Positions 25,001 through 32,189 of a stretch of DNA of 35,229 nt are shown here, piece after piece. A program made the translations under genes and the position numbers. The DNA lies in contig NZ_JAACYW010000101.1 in assembly GCF_015356825.1 (NCBI RefSeq), positions 1 to 35,229 of the forward strand, given 5' to 3'. Within the stretch, counting starts at the first letter, position 1; each line of letters begins with the position of its first letter. The DNA is from Catenulispora rubra (GTDB lineage: Bacteria; Actinomycetota; Actinomycetes; Streptomycetales; Catenulisporaceae). The notes below the pieces were generated by a model. It was not told where the DNA came from, ran no database searches, and was given only the letters and a program-made list of their open reading frames with translations.

Positions 25001-26110
25001 TCGGCGAACGGGAAGGTGGACGTGGCGCGGGCGCTGGCCATGGTGCCGGCGCCGGCCGCGGCCGAGGCCGCCGCGGTGGGCGACGACGAACTGGTCGACC
25101 GGCTGGCCCGGATCTGGGCCGAGGTGCTGGAGCTGCCCGCGGTGGATCCGGACGCCGACGTCTTCGGGCTCGGCGCGAACTCGCTGACCGTGCTGCGCGT
25201 CGTCAACCGGCTGCGCACCGAGTTCGGCGTGGACATCCCGATGGGCCAGGTCTTCGAGACCCCGACGGTCCGCGGGCTGGCCGGGCGCGCGCGGCAGGCG
25301 CAGAACCGGGGGTCGTGCCTGGTCCGGCTGACCGAGCGGGAGGGCACGCCGCTGTTCCTGTTCCACATCATGGGCGGCTCGATCGCCCAGTACCCGCCGC
25401 TGGCGCGGGCCTGGCCCGGCCCGGTGTCCGCGTTCCAGAGCCGGGCCCTGCTGGAGACCTCCGACGAGGCGTTCGCCGCCGACCTGGAGAGCATGGCCGC
25501 GGCCTACCGGCACGAGCTGCAACGGGCCCAGCCGCAGGGCCCTTACATCCTGGGCGGCTGGTCGATGGGCGGCACGCTGGCCTACGAGGTCGCGCGGCAG
25601 CTGGCCGACCAGGGGCACGACGCGCGGCTGTTCATGATCGACAGCGATCTGCGGGAGATGCACCTGCCGGTGACCGAGCAGGGCCGGCACATGGCGTTCC
25701 TGACCGTGCTGGCCGCGGCGCCGCCGCCGGCCGGCGCGGCCGAGGCGGTGCGCGCGGCCGAGGCCGGCCGCACCGCCGAGGCCGCCCGGGACACCGCGGT
25801 CGAGCACGGCCTGCTGCCCGCCGAGGTCGATCTGCAGGGCTACCTGCGCCTGATGCGGATCATGGAGCACGAGTGGGCCCTGCTGGCCGCCTACCGGCCC
25901 GGACGGCTGCCCCGCCCGGGCTTCCTGTTCCTGGCCGCCGACGAGCCCGGCCGGGAGGACCCGGTCCCCCAGTGGCGCAAGACCTGCCCCGACCTGGAAT
26001 TCGAGTCGTTCCCCTGCGACCACTACGCCATCGCCCACCCCGACCGGCTGGCCTACATCGCCGAGCGGGTGGCGCGCTGGGCGGGCGTGGCCGCCCCGGA
26101 CCCGGCGTGA
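22088..26110 (+). CDS. NRPS C: Cy-like-A(probably Cys)-T-TE (1340 aa)
   Basis: A terminal NRPS module without a TubC docking domain; about 33 low-complexity residues precede FALTDIQAAYVVGK (from 34). The Cy-family domain is degenerate. DxxxxDxxS reads SxxxxDxxS (Ser166, Asp171, Ser174) and the GDF motif is lost. TPQVLVD (Thr408) remains, and LD (Asp430) replaces the usual WD. It may condense without cyclizing, or do a variant reaction. The A-domain code by eye is DLWNLSMIW (core Asp682), close to the cysteine code with Tyr to Trp and Leu to Met changes, so cysteine is likely but less sure. The carrier Ser is 1032 (GANSL). The TE has GWSMGG (Ser1159) and His1312 in DHYAIAHP, and probably releases the final chain. 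ATG 22088 has GAGGAAA nine bases upstream. Confidence 0.94.
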   Translation: MTDTTNLPAAAQAADGPAEDPAGEPVDDRSGEPFALTDIQAAYVVGKTQLIELGGQQQYYVELDSVNFDVARAERAMVAVVRRFEQLRTVMSDDGMQRVMPAEKLPDLRIRVEDLTVVARSEQEDAVRRVRERLCERSIDPTGWPLFDVTVSRLRHNRVRVHLRVSLLLLDAPSIRTVIDDWELFYVDPDVELPPIRQTFRQWRTALKDYEQTEEFAAQWRYWEDRLDLLPEAPQLPLAKQPKSIAAVRFEGRTTYLDKEQWQRFCANFRKHRVLPTTAMLHVYAEALGAWAASPHFCLNVVHLNLVTRHPGEDVVGQRTATLPLEVDMRGDAGFWERAQRLQKRLWKDMANSDVTGVRIARELSARNGWSQRAALPYVFTSNQGPGWDTLPSEGGPIFRFLGRIQHTPQVLVDNQLRDTRDGGVASNLDFVDDAFPPGLPDLVAGTYRRLLEALSAPGGAEAEPDLLAADFRALIRADNRAVDDGPAGRLEDGFLRQCGQRPDAPAVVTDGRTLTYAELEARSRAVALWLRERGAGSGDLVPVVMAKGWEQVVAVLGVLRAGAAYCPIEAGTPARRIAELLQDCQARFVLAQSHSTPGEPLGADVDRLDVDTTPPASQAAPEIEGDAADLAYVIFTSGSTGRPKGVAIEHRAALNTVVDINERVGLAPRDRVFAISSLSFDLSVWDVFGPLAAGAAVIIPQASPRPDPLGWAEAAARHGATVWNSVPALAEMLVEVAEQRPDVGVAPLRGFLLSGDWISPALPNRLRRLRPGSRILAMGGATEASIWSNLHEVTEVDPAWRSIPYGRPLRNQTMTVLDERLELRQPWAAGEIYIGGHGVARGYWRDPERTEERFIRHPRTGSRLYRTGDLGRYRPDGTIEFLGRVDRQVKIQGFRIELGEVEAALRAHPAVRECAVCVDGTHSGQRRLVAFAVPEDALWVDDEQLGTHLRALLPHYMVPGLTHVVDRLPLSANGKVDVARALAMVPAPAAAEAAAVGDDELVDRLARIWAEVLELPAVDPDADVFGLGANSLTVLRVVNRLRTEFGVDIPMGQVFETPTVRGLAGRARQAQNRGSCLVRLTEREGTPLFLFHIMGGSIAQYPPLARAWPGPVSAFQSRALLETSDEAFAADLESMAAAYRHELQRAQPQGPYILGGWSMGGTLAYEVARQLADQGHDARLFMIDSDLREMHLPVTEQGRHMAFLTVLAAAPPPAGAAEAVRAAEAGRTAEAARDTAVEHGLLPAEVDLQGYLRLMRIMEHEWALLAAYRPGRLPRPGFLFLAADEPGREDPVPQWRKTCPDLEFESFPCDHYAIAHPDRLAYIAERVARWAGVAAPDPA

Positions 26111-26176
26111 GCGCCCGAGCGGCGAACCGCGTCGACCACCTCATGACCTTGATCACCCCATAACCCGGAGGATCCG

Positions 26177-27490
26177 ATGACCGACACCGTCTACCCCGCG
26201 TGGAACCTGCTGCTGGCACCCAGCGAGCAGGGCACGCCGCACCGCATCGTGAAGAGCGCCCACGGGCACCGCCTGGTGTTCGCCGAGGGCGGCGAAGTCC
26301 TGGACGGCACCAGCGGACTGTGGAACGTGAACCTCGGCTACGGCAACCGGGTCATCGCCCAGGCCGTCGCCGACGCGCTGGTCGACGCCTCGTACCTGCC
26401 CTCCTTCCGCTACAGCCACGACTACTCGCAGGCGGCCGCGCGCGCCCTGATCGACGCCGCCGGGCCCGAGCACTTCGCCAAGGTCCTGTTCTCCACCTCG
26501 GGCAGCGCGGTGAACGACGCGACCATGAAGCTGGCGCGGCAGTACGCCGCGCTGATCAAGGAGCCGCAGCGGCGCCTGGTGGTCGGCCTGAAGGAGAGCT
26601 ACCACGGCCAGACCTTCGGCGCGATGGCGCTCAGCGGCGAGGAGCTGGGCCAGGAGCTGTACGGCGTGGACCGGAGCCTGCTCCGGCACGTCGACCCCTT
26701 CGACCCGGCCGAGCTGGAAGAGCTGATGCACCAGTGCGGCGAGCAGGTCGCGGCCATGGTGATCGAGCCGGTCATGGGCACCGGATGCCGGGAGATCCCG
26801 GCGGAGATGATCAGCGCGATCCTGCGGTTGCGCCGCGAACACGGGTTCATCCTCGTCTGCGACGAGGTGGCGTCCGGGTTCGGCCGGGTGGGGCCGCTGT
26901 TCGCCTCGCAGGAGTTCCCCGAGCCGCCGGACATCCTGCTGACCTCCAAGGGGCTGACGAACGGGACCTGCGGCGCGGCGGCGCTGCTGGCCGGACCGCA
27001 CATCTGGGCCGCGTTCGAGGCCGCGGACACGATGTTCGTGCACGGCTCGACCCAGGCCGGCACCCCGCCGTCGTGCGCGGCGATCACCGCCACGCTCGGC
27101 GAGTTCGACGCCCTGGGAGCGCTGGAGTCGGGGCGGCGCAACGCCGCGCTGCTGGAGACCGGCCTGCGCGAGCTGGCCGAACGGCACGAGACGGTGGCCG
27201 AGCTGAGCGGCCGGGGCTGCATGCGCGGGCTGCACCTGCGCGCCGAGCGCGACCGGCCGTTCTGGGGCGGGCACATCACCCGGCTGGTGGACACCGTGCG
27301 GCGGCACGGCGCCCTGGTCCATCCCGGGCCGAGCGCGATCGAGCTGTTCCCGGCGCTGACGTACACCGAGGCGGAGATCGGCGAACTGCTGGCCGCGGTG
27401 GACGCCGGCCTGACCGAGTTCGAGGACGCCAGGCGGGCGCGCAAGTCCGGCAACCGCCCGGTCGCCGCCGCCGCGACCGCGGCCGGCTGA
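26177..27490 (+). CDS. Class III PLP-dependent aminotransferase (437 aa)
   Basis: A fold-type I, class III (omega-type) aminotransferase that exchanges an aldehyde or ketone for an amine with PLP. The family pattern is clear: GLWNVNLGYG early, STSGSAVNDATMKLAR, ESYHGQTFG, the DEVASGFGR strand and the PLP lysine Lys258 in LTSKGLTNG. Full length is typical. GGAGGA sits four bases before the ATG. It lies 66 bases downstream of NRPS C and 31 bases upstream of an alcohol dehydrogenase. The pair reads as a two-step alcohol-to-aldehyde-to-amine conversion, on the released product or on a precursor (inference). From memory, similar aminotransferases occur in daptide-type RiPP clusters, but no precursor peptide gene is visible here. 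The C-terminus is Ala-rich and probably disordered. Confidence 0.92.
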   Translation: MTDTVYPAWNLLLAPSEQGTPHRIVKSAHGHRLVFAEGGEVLDGTSGLWNVNLGYGNRVIAQAVADALVDASYLPSFRYSHDYSQAAARALIDAAGPEHFAKVLFSTSGSAVNDATMKLARQYAALIKEPQRRLVVGLKESYHGQTFGAMALSGEELGQELYGVDRSLLRHVDPFDPAELEELMHQCGEQVAAMVIEPVMGTGCREIPAEMISAILRLRREHGFILVCDEVASGFGRVGPLFASQEFPEPPDILLTSKGLTNGTCGAAALLAGPHIWAAFEAADTMFVHGSTQAGTPPSCAAITATLGEFDALGALESGRRNAALLETGLRELAERHETVAELSGRGCMRGLHLRAERDRPFWGGHITRLVDTVRRHGALVHPGPSAIELFPALTYTEAEIGELLAAVDAGLTEFEDARRARKSGNRPVAAAATAAG

Positions 27491-27521
27491 ACCCGACGAG
27501 GACGGAAGGGGGCTGGCAGCC

Positions 27522-28673
27522 ATGAAGGCGATCCAGCTCGGCGCGGACGGTGGCGGGCCCCGGCTGGTGTCGGTGGCCGAGCCGGAGCCGGGACCCGGCC
27601 AGCTGCTGGTGCGGGTGACCGCGGCGGGCCTGTGCCGGACCGACCTGAAACTGACCGACAGCAGCCCCACGGCCCTGGCACGGCGCTTCCGACTGCCGAT
27701 GACGCTGGGGCACGAGGGTGTGGGCGTGGTGGCCGCGGTGGGCGAGGGCGCCGACGTCGCCGCCGGCGTCGCTGTCGACGGCACCGCGGCGGGCAGCGGC
27801 TCGGCGGGCAGTGCCTCGGCGGGCGGCACCCCGGCCGGTAGCGGCTCGGCGGGAAACGGTCACGCCGTCGGCGACGCGGTCGCGGTGTACGGGCCCTGGG
27901 GCTGCGGGACCTGCCGGGTATGCGTCTCGGGGCGGGAGAACCACTGCCCGCGCGCCGGGCGGCTCGGGATCCGGCCGCCGGGCCTGGGCTCCCCCGGCTC
28001 CCTGGCCGAGTACCTGCTGGTGGACGCGGCCCGGCACGCCGTCCCGATCGGCCGGCTGGACCCGGCCGAGGCGGCGCCGCTCACCGATGCCGGGGTCACC
28101 GCCTACCACGCGATCGAACGCTCACTGCCCAAGCTCGGCGCGAGCGCGACCGCCGTGGTGATCGGCGCCGGCGGACTGGGGCACCTGGCGATCCAGTTCC
28201 TGCGCGCCGTCACCGGCGCGCAGGTCGTCGCGGTGGACGCGGCCGAGGCGAAGCTGGCGCTGGCCGCCGGGGTGGGCGCGCACCACGCCGTGCCGGCCGG
28301 CCGGGCGGCCGCGCGGGAGATCAGGAGACTGACCGACGGCATCGGCGCCGAGGCGGTCCTGGACTTCGTCGCGGCCGAGGACACCGTGGCGCTGGCCGCG
28401 CAGTGCGTGGCCGCCGGGGGCGACGTGACGATCGTCGGGACCGGAGGCGCGCGGATCCCCACCGGGTTCGCGGCGCCGGCGCACGCGGTCGCGGTCTCGG
28501 GGACGTACTGGGGCACGCTGCCGAACCTGACCCGGGTCATCGAGCTGGCCCGGATGGGCGCGGTGCGGGCGGAGGTGACGCGGTATCCGCTGGAGGACAC
28601 GGCCGCCGCCTATGAGGAACTCCGTGCCGGACGCGTCTCCGGGCGCGCGGTGGTGTGTCCGTCGCCGTCCTGA
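27522..28673 (+). CDS. Zinc-dependent medium-chain alcohol dehydrogenase (383 aa)
   Basis: An MDR-superfamily alcohol dehydrogenase that interconverts alcohols and carbonyls using NAD(P) and zinc. Catalytic zinc ligands are visible: Cys38 in GLCRTD, GHEGVG, and Asp in LTDAGVTAYH. The structural zinc lobe CGTCRVCVSGRENHC has all four cysteines. The nucleotide fold has VIGAGGLGHLA. Motif by motif it resembles the Rhodococcus ADH-A group (YGPWGCG..C, GIRPPGLGSPGS). An extra segment of about 35 residues, including five GSGSA-like pentapeptides (91-115), sits where that group has a short turn before DAVAVYG. GGAAGGGGG (27504-27512) precedes the ATG by nine bases. It is the last gene of the biosynthetic + strand run and is followed by a strong terminator. 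It probably works with the aminotransferase, though it could instead reduce an aldehyde released from the line. Confidence 0.93.
   Translation: MKAIQLGADGGGPRLVSVAEPEPGPGQLLVRVTAAGLCRTDLKLTDSSPTALARRFRLPMTLGHEGVGVVAAVGEGADVAAGVAVDGTAAGSGSAGSASAGGTPAGSGSAGNGHAVGDAVAVYGPWGCGTCRVCVSGRENHCPRAGRLGIRPPGLGSPGSLAEYLLVDAARHAVPIGRLDPAEAAPLTDAGVTAYHAIERSLPKLGASATAVVIGAGGLGHLAIQFLRAVTGAQVVAVDAAEAKLALAAGVGAHHAVPAGRAAAREIRRLTDGIGAEAVLDFVAAEDTVALAAQCVAAGGDVTIVGTGGARIPTGFAAPAHAVAVSGTYWGTLPNLTRVIELARMGAVRAEVTRYPLEDTAAAYEELRAGRVSGRAVVCPSPS
27792..27866 (+). repeat. 15-nt tandem repeat (GSGSA pentapeptides) in the alcohol dehydrogenase
   Basis: Five 15-nt units encode GSGSA, GSASA, GGTPA, GSGSA and GNGHA in a loop before the structural zinc lobe. 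All units keep the frame. The insertion is absent from the Rhodococcus-type relatives as I remember them. Confidence 0.88.
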
Positions 28674-28676
28674 CAT

Positions 28677-28714
28677 GCTTTCGGCCGGCCCCGCAGGCGG
28701 GGCCGGCCGAAAGC
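28677..28714. terminator. Perfect 18-bp inverted repeat, bidirectional terminator
   Basis: Two exactly complementary 18-nt arms (28677-28694 and 28697-28714) are separated by AG. It starts three bases after the dehydrogenase stop and ends 24 bases before the stop of the convergent - strand gene. The outer bases are GCTTTC/GAAAGC and the core is pure GC. The position between two convergent genes and its symmetry fit a terminator for both. There is no long T-tract, as is common in actinomycetes. Confidence 0.9.
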
Positions 28715-28738
28715 TGACCGCGGTGCGTTATCAGGGAT

Positions 28739-29350
28739 CTACAATGGGCAGTCCATCGGGCTCGCCGGCGTGTTGTACCAGGCGTCGAGCTGGTCGATGG
28801 TCGCGACGGTGCCGCGCAGCACACCGTCGAACGGACCGCCTTCGACCCCGGTGCCGGCGAAGAACCGCTCGGTCGCGCCGCCGGCGACGATGAACGAGTA
28901 GACGCCGGTCTCCGTGGCGGTGCCCTGAGTCAGGTTGAGCATCAGGTAGTCCTGGTTGGTCTCATCGGCGTGCAGCGGTATGCGCACGTTCGGGGCGTAC
29001 TGGGTGACCTTCCCATCTGGCGCCACCTGGTAGACCGTGGGCAGCGCCGCGGTCGCGAGCGCGTTCTCGGGGGCCTTGTCCGGGATGCCGAGCCCGAGGA
29101 TGAGCGGGTCTCCGGCGTTGTAGTGCTCCTGGAAGGACCGCACAGACCACGAGTGGGACAGCGACCCGAAGAACAGCACGGGGTTGGTGCCGTTCACCGC
29201 CTCCGGCGACATCCAGGGCACCACGTCGGAACAGCCGAGCCGCACCGGCGTGTGCGCCTGCGCGGCCACCGCCGTCCCGACGACCAGCGACCCCGCCGCC
29301 GCCCCGACCATGAGCACTCGGCGCGCGCCTCGCAGCGTTCGCATCCTCAT
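28739..29350 (-). CDS. Secreted protein of unknown function (about 203 aa)
   Basis: I do not recognise a family. The N-terminus is a clear Sec-type signal peptide: basic MRMRTLRGARR, a hydrophobic run of about 18 residues and a likely cleavage after AQA, before HTPVRLGC. The mature part is about 170 residues with two Cys, one near each end (LGC and the final DCPL), which could form a disulfide. It has no membrane segment after the signal. The start is uncertain: GTG 29353, ATG 29350 or ATG 29344. AGAGGGAG just upstream fits ATG 29350 or 29344 better than the GTG. It stands alone on the - strand between the biosynthetic operon and the exporter genes, so it may be unrelated or may act outside the cell on the product, for example by binding it. 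Function not assigned. Confidence 0.8.
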   Translation of the reverse strand: MRMRTLRGARRVLMVGAAAGSLVVGTAVAAQAHTPVRLGCSDVVPWMSPEAVNGTNPVLFFGSLSHSWSVRSFQEHYNAGDPLILGLGIPDKAPENALATAALPTVYQVAPDGKVTQYAPNVRIPLHADETNQDYLMLNLTQGTATETGVYSFIVAGGATERFFAGTGVEGGPFDGVLRGTVATIDQLDAWYNTPASPMDCPL

Positions 29351-29597
29351 CACTCCCTCTGATAAAGCATCTTCTGAGTTGACTTGCCGAACAGCGGAGC
29401 CAGCCTTTCAACAGGCGAATGCCCGGCGCGCCTTCGGAATTGCGGGAAGCACCGGCCGGTTCGCAGCAGCCGGGCCGGCGGGCGGTTCGAGCAGGCGATT
29501 CGGGCCGCTGGGACGGGGACGGGCTGAGCAGCCGGTTCGATGGGGTCCGACAGCGTTTTGCGCGCTGTTTGTGAGCACTCTCGGCGAGACTCCCACC
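29351..29597. promoter_or_regulatory. Divergent intergenic region between the secreted protein and the ABC exporter
   Basis: About 245 bases with no gene, lying between the - strand secreted-protein gene and the + strand ABC ATPase gene, so it must hold promoters for both. Part is less GC-rich than the surroundings (29354-29385, with GATAAAGC and GAGTTGACTT), and TTGACT at 29379-29384 resembles a -35 hexamer on the + strand. I see no convincing -10 partner or clear operator palindrome. An open frame running through it into the ATPase gene is judged non-coding. Confidence 0.5.
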
Positions 29598-30515
29598 ATG
29601 GAATACGCTTTCGAAGCCCAGAGCCTCGTCAAGCGCTACGGCAGCACCACGGCACTGGACGGGGTCGACCTCGCGGTGCGGATCGGTGAGGTGCACGGCT
29701 TCCTCGGACCGAACGGCGCCGGGAAGACCACGCTCATCAGGATCCTGCTGGGGCTGCTGCGGGCGGACGGCGGTTCGGTGCGGCTGTTCGGCAGGGACCC
29801 GTGGGCCGACGCCGCGGAGCTGCACCGGCGTCTGGCCTACGTGCCCTCGGACGTGAACCTGTGGCCGACCCTGTCCGGCGGCGAGGTGATCGACATGTTC
29901 GGCCGCATGCGCGGCGGAAGCGACCAGCGGCGCAGGGCCGAGCTGCTGGAGCTGTTCGAGCTCGACCCCACCAAACGCTGCCGCGCCTACTCCAAGGGCA
30001 ACCGCCAGAAGGTCGCCCTGGTGGCGGCCCTGGCCTCGCAGACGGACCTGCTGATCCTCGACGAGCCGACCTCCGGGCTGGACCCGCTGATGGAGGAGGT
30101 CTTCCAGCAGTGCGTGATACGCGAGCGGGCGGCCGGACGCACCGTGTTCCTGGCCAGCCACATCCTCGCCGAGGCCGAGCGGCTGTGCGACCGGGTCAGC
30201 ATCATCCGCGAGGGCCGCATCGCCGAGCACGGGACGCTGGCCGAGCTGCGCCGGCTGACGCTGACCCGGATCGAGGCCGAGCTGGACACGGTGCCCGAGC
30301 TGCTGGCCGGGATGCCGGGCGTGCACAGCGCGGAGATCGAGGGAACGAAGGTGGTGTGCCACACCGAGCCCTCGGCGCTCGGCGAGGTCATGCGATACCT
30401 CAGCGACCGCGGCATCAAGAGCCTGGTCTGCCAGCCGCCGACGCTGGACGAGCTGTTCCTGCGGCACTACCGGAGCGACGGCGCGCGCATCCCGGTCCCC
30501 GGAGGCGCTTCATGA
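29598..30515 (+). CDS. ABC transporter ATP-binding protein, antibiotic-export type (305 aa)
   Basis: The nucleotide-binding subunit of an ABC-2 exporter. Walker A is GPNGAGKTT (37-45), the signature is the variant YSKGNRQ, Walker B is LLILDEPTSGLDP and the switch His is in ASHIL. About 80 residues follow the ATPase core, as in the drug-efflux (DrrA-like) group. ATG 29598 is chosen because the frame matches the conserved start of the family (VKRYGSTTALDGVDL). The long upstream extension in frame crosses the intergenic region and lacks family similarity. The ribosome site is weak. It is translationally coupled (ATGA) to the permease. Likely role: driving export of the cluster's product and self-resistance (inference). 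Confidence 0.94.
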   Translation: MEYAFEAQSLVKRYGSTTALDGVDLAVRIGEVHGFLGPNGAGKTTLIRILLGLLRADGGSVRLFGRDPWADAAELHRRLAYVPSDVNLWPTLSGGEVIDMFGRMRGGSDQRRRAELLELFELDPTKRCRAYSKGNRQKVALVAALASQTDLLILDEPTSGLDPLMEEVFQQCVIRERAAGRTVFLASHILAEAERLCDRVSIIREGRIAEHGTLAELRRLTLTRIEAELDTVPELLAGMPGVHSAEIEGTKVVCHTEPSALGEVMRYLSDRGIKSLVCQPPTLDELFLRHYRSDGARIPVPGGAS

Positions 30516-32119
30516 AGCACCTGACTGCCTCCCGGTCCCTGGCCCGGCTGATGCTGCGCCGCGACCGGCTGCGGGTCGCGATCTGGACGGCGCTGGCCGT
30601 CGGGCTCGTCTGGTCCAGCGCGGTGTCCGTCAAGGGCCTGTATCCCACGCAGTCCGGCCGCGACCAGTACGCGGCGACCGTGGGCGGCAGCCCTTCATCG
30701 CGCGTGCTGGGCGGTCCCGGCTATGGCGTGCACACGCTCGGCGGGATCACCGTGAACGAGTCCGAGACGACCGTGCTCGTGCTGATCGCGGTGTTCTCCT
30801 GCATGCTCGTGGTCCGCCACACCCGCAAGGAAGAGGAGACCGGCCGCGCCGAACTGCTGGCCGCGACCGTGCTGGGCCGGCACGCCCGGCTCGCCGCCAC
30901 CCTGGGGGTGGTCGCGGGCATCGACGTGATCATGGGCGCTGCCATCGCCGGGGCCCTGATCGCCACCGGGCTGCCGGTACCGGGCTCGCTCGCCTACGGC
31001 GCCGGGGTCGCGGCGGTCGGCCTGTTCTTCGCCGGGGTCGGCGCGGTCACCGCGCAGTGGGCCGAGCACTCCCGCACCGCCAACGGCGCCGCCCTGGCGG
31101 TGTTCGGCGTCGCGTTCGGGCTGCGCGCCCTCGGCGACTCCCAGACCTCGGGTGCGGCCGCGGAACTGTCCTGGCTCTCGCCGATCGGCTGGGCCCAGCA
31201 GGTGCGGGCTTATGCCGGTGAGCGCTGGTGGACGCTGGCGCTGCCGGTCGCCGGGGCGCTGGTGCTGGCCGCCGCGGCGGCCGGATTGAGCCGGCGGCGC
31301 GACATCGGCGCCGGGCTGCGCCGGCCGCGCCGGGGACCGGCCGTCGCGGGGCCGCGGCTGTCCGGACCGCTGGGTCTGGCGTGGCGGTTGCAGCGGGGGG
31401 CGTTCCTGGCGTGGACGATCACCGCGGCGGTCGCCGGAGCGGTGTTCGGGGCGATCGCCGGCACGGTCTCCACGGCGGTCGGCCGCAACTCGCAGGCCTC
31501 GGACGTCCTGGCGCGCTTGGGCGGCGGCGGGGCGGTGGTGGACGACTACCTGGCGTGGGTGTTCGGCACCGCGGGCGCGGCCGCGGCGGTGTTCGCCGTG
31601 CTGTCGGTGTCGCGGCTGCGCTCGGAAGAGCTGGACGTGCACGCGGACCCGGTGCTGGCGACCGCCGTGACCCGCTCGCGGTGGATGGGCGCGCACCTGG
31701 TCCTGGCATACGCCGGGATGGTGCTGTTCCTCGCCGTCACCGGCCTGGCGGCCGGGATCGCGCACGGGATCGGCGACCACCGGCCGGCGCACGAAGTGGG
31801 CCGGGCCCTGGCCGGGGCGCTGGTGCAGGTGCCCGCGGCCGCGGTGCTGGCGGGGATCGGGATCGCCCTGTTCGGCCTGCTGCCGCGTTTCGGCGCCGTG
31901 GTCTGGGTGTGCCTGCTCGGGTCGGTGCTGCTCGGCCAGTTCGGCGACCTGCTCCGGCTCAGCCGGGGCGTGATGGCCGTGTCCCCGTTCAGCCACGTGC
32001 CGCGGCTGCCCGGCGGCCACGTCCAGGCGCTGCCGCTGCTGGAGCTCGGCGCGCTCGCGGTCGCGACAGCTGTGGTCGGGGTGGCCCAGTTCCGGCGGCG
32101 GGACATCGTTCTGCACTGA
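30512..32119 (+). CDS. ABC-2 type permease, polyketide-antibiotic exporter family (535 aa)
   Basis: The membrane subunit paired with the preceding ATPase. The protein is strongly hydrophobic, with about a dozen predicted membrane spans arranged as two similar halves. The first half begins near RLMLRRDRLRVAIWTALAVG and the second near RLQRGAFLAWTITAAVAG. Each starts with a basic stretch and then a span, as in the TnrB3-like exporters of polyketide antibiotics. ATG 30512 overlaps the ATPase stop, and GGAGG at 30501-30505 lies six to seven bases upstream. The frame is open much further upstream but that part overlaps the ATPase gene and is rejected. The stop codon lies inside the first unit of a 14-nt tandem repeat that runs into the intergenic space. 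Confidence 0.93.
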   Translation: MKHLTASRSLARLMLRRDRLRVAIWTALAVGLVWSSAVSVKGLYPTQSGRDQYAATVGGSPSSRVLGGPGYGVHTLGGITVNESETTVLVLIAVFSCMLVVRHTRKEEETGRAELLAATVLGRHARLAATLGVVAGIDVIMGAAIAGALIATGLPVPGSLAYGAGVAAVGLFFAGVGAVTAQWAEHSRTANGAALAVFGVAFGLRALGDSQTSGAAAELSWLSPIGWAQQVRAYAGERWWTLALPVAGALVLAAAAAGLSRRRDIGAGLRRPRRGPAVAGPRLSGPLGLAWRLQRGAFLAWTITAAVAGAVFGAIAGTVSTAVGRNSQASDVLARLGGGGAVVDDYLAWVFGTAGAAAAVFAVLSVSRLRSEELDVHADPVLATAVTRSRWMGAHLVLAYAGMVLFLAVTGLAAGIAHGIGDHRPAHEVGRALAGALVQVPAAAVLAGIGIALFGLLPRFGAVVWVCLLGSVLLGQFGDLLRLSRGVMAVSPFSHVPRLPGGHVQALPLLELGALAVATAVVGVAQFRRRDIVLH

Positions 32120-32165
32120 GAGCTCTGCACTGAGCGCTCTGCACTAAGCGTTTTTGCACTGAGCG
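32111..32165. repeat. 14-nt tandem repeat spanning the permease stop codon
   Basis: Unit 1 is 32111-32124 and unit 2 is 32125-32138, both ctgcactgag(a/c)gct. Unit 3 (32139-32154) diverges to ctgcactaagcg followed by Ts, and a partial fourth (32155-32165) reads tgcactgagcg. The first unit carries the permease stop TGA. Between units 2 and 3, CGCT and AGCG can form a weak stem followed by TTTTT (32150-32155), so the block could double as a terminator for the exporter operon facing the convergent regulator gene. It could equally be a protein-binding array or simple slippage product. Confidence 0.85.
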
Positions 32166-32189
32166 GGCGGCGGGCGGCTCCCAAGGGCG

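Noticed and set aside
22046..26038. Long antisense open frame opposite NRPS C
   Set aside because: Same artefact: no recognisable domains, low-complexity Arg/Gln/Gly-rich translation, and the sense strand encodes a complete Cy-A-T-TE protein.
26111..26176. Possible daptide-type precursor peptide next to the aminotransferase
   Set aside because: The gaps at 26111-26176 and 27491-27521 are too short and contain no start plus hydrophobic core peptide, so the enzymes are assigned to the PKS-NRPS pathway instead.
29379..29408. A sigma-70-like promoter at TTGACT
   Set aside because: No convincing -10 hexamer at the right spacing. Mentioned only as part of the intergenic region.
29184..29597. N-terminal extension of the ABC ATPase
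   Set aside because: It runs through the antisense of the secreted-protein gene and the intergenic region and has no similarity to ABC proteins, whose normal start fits ATG 29598.
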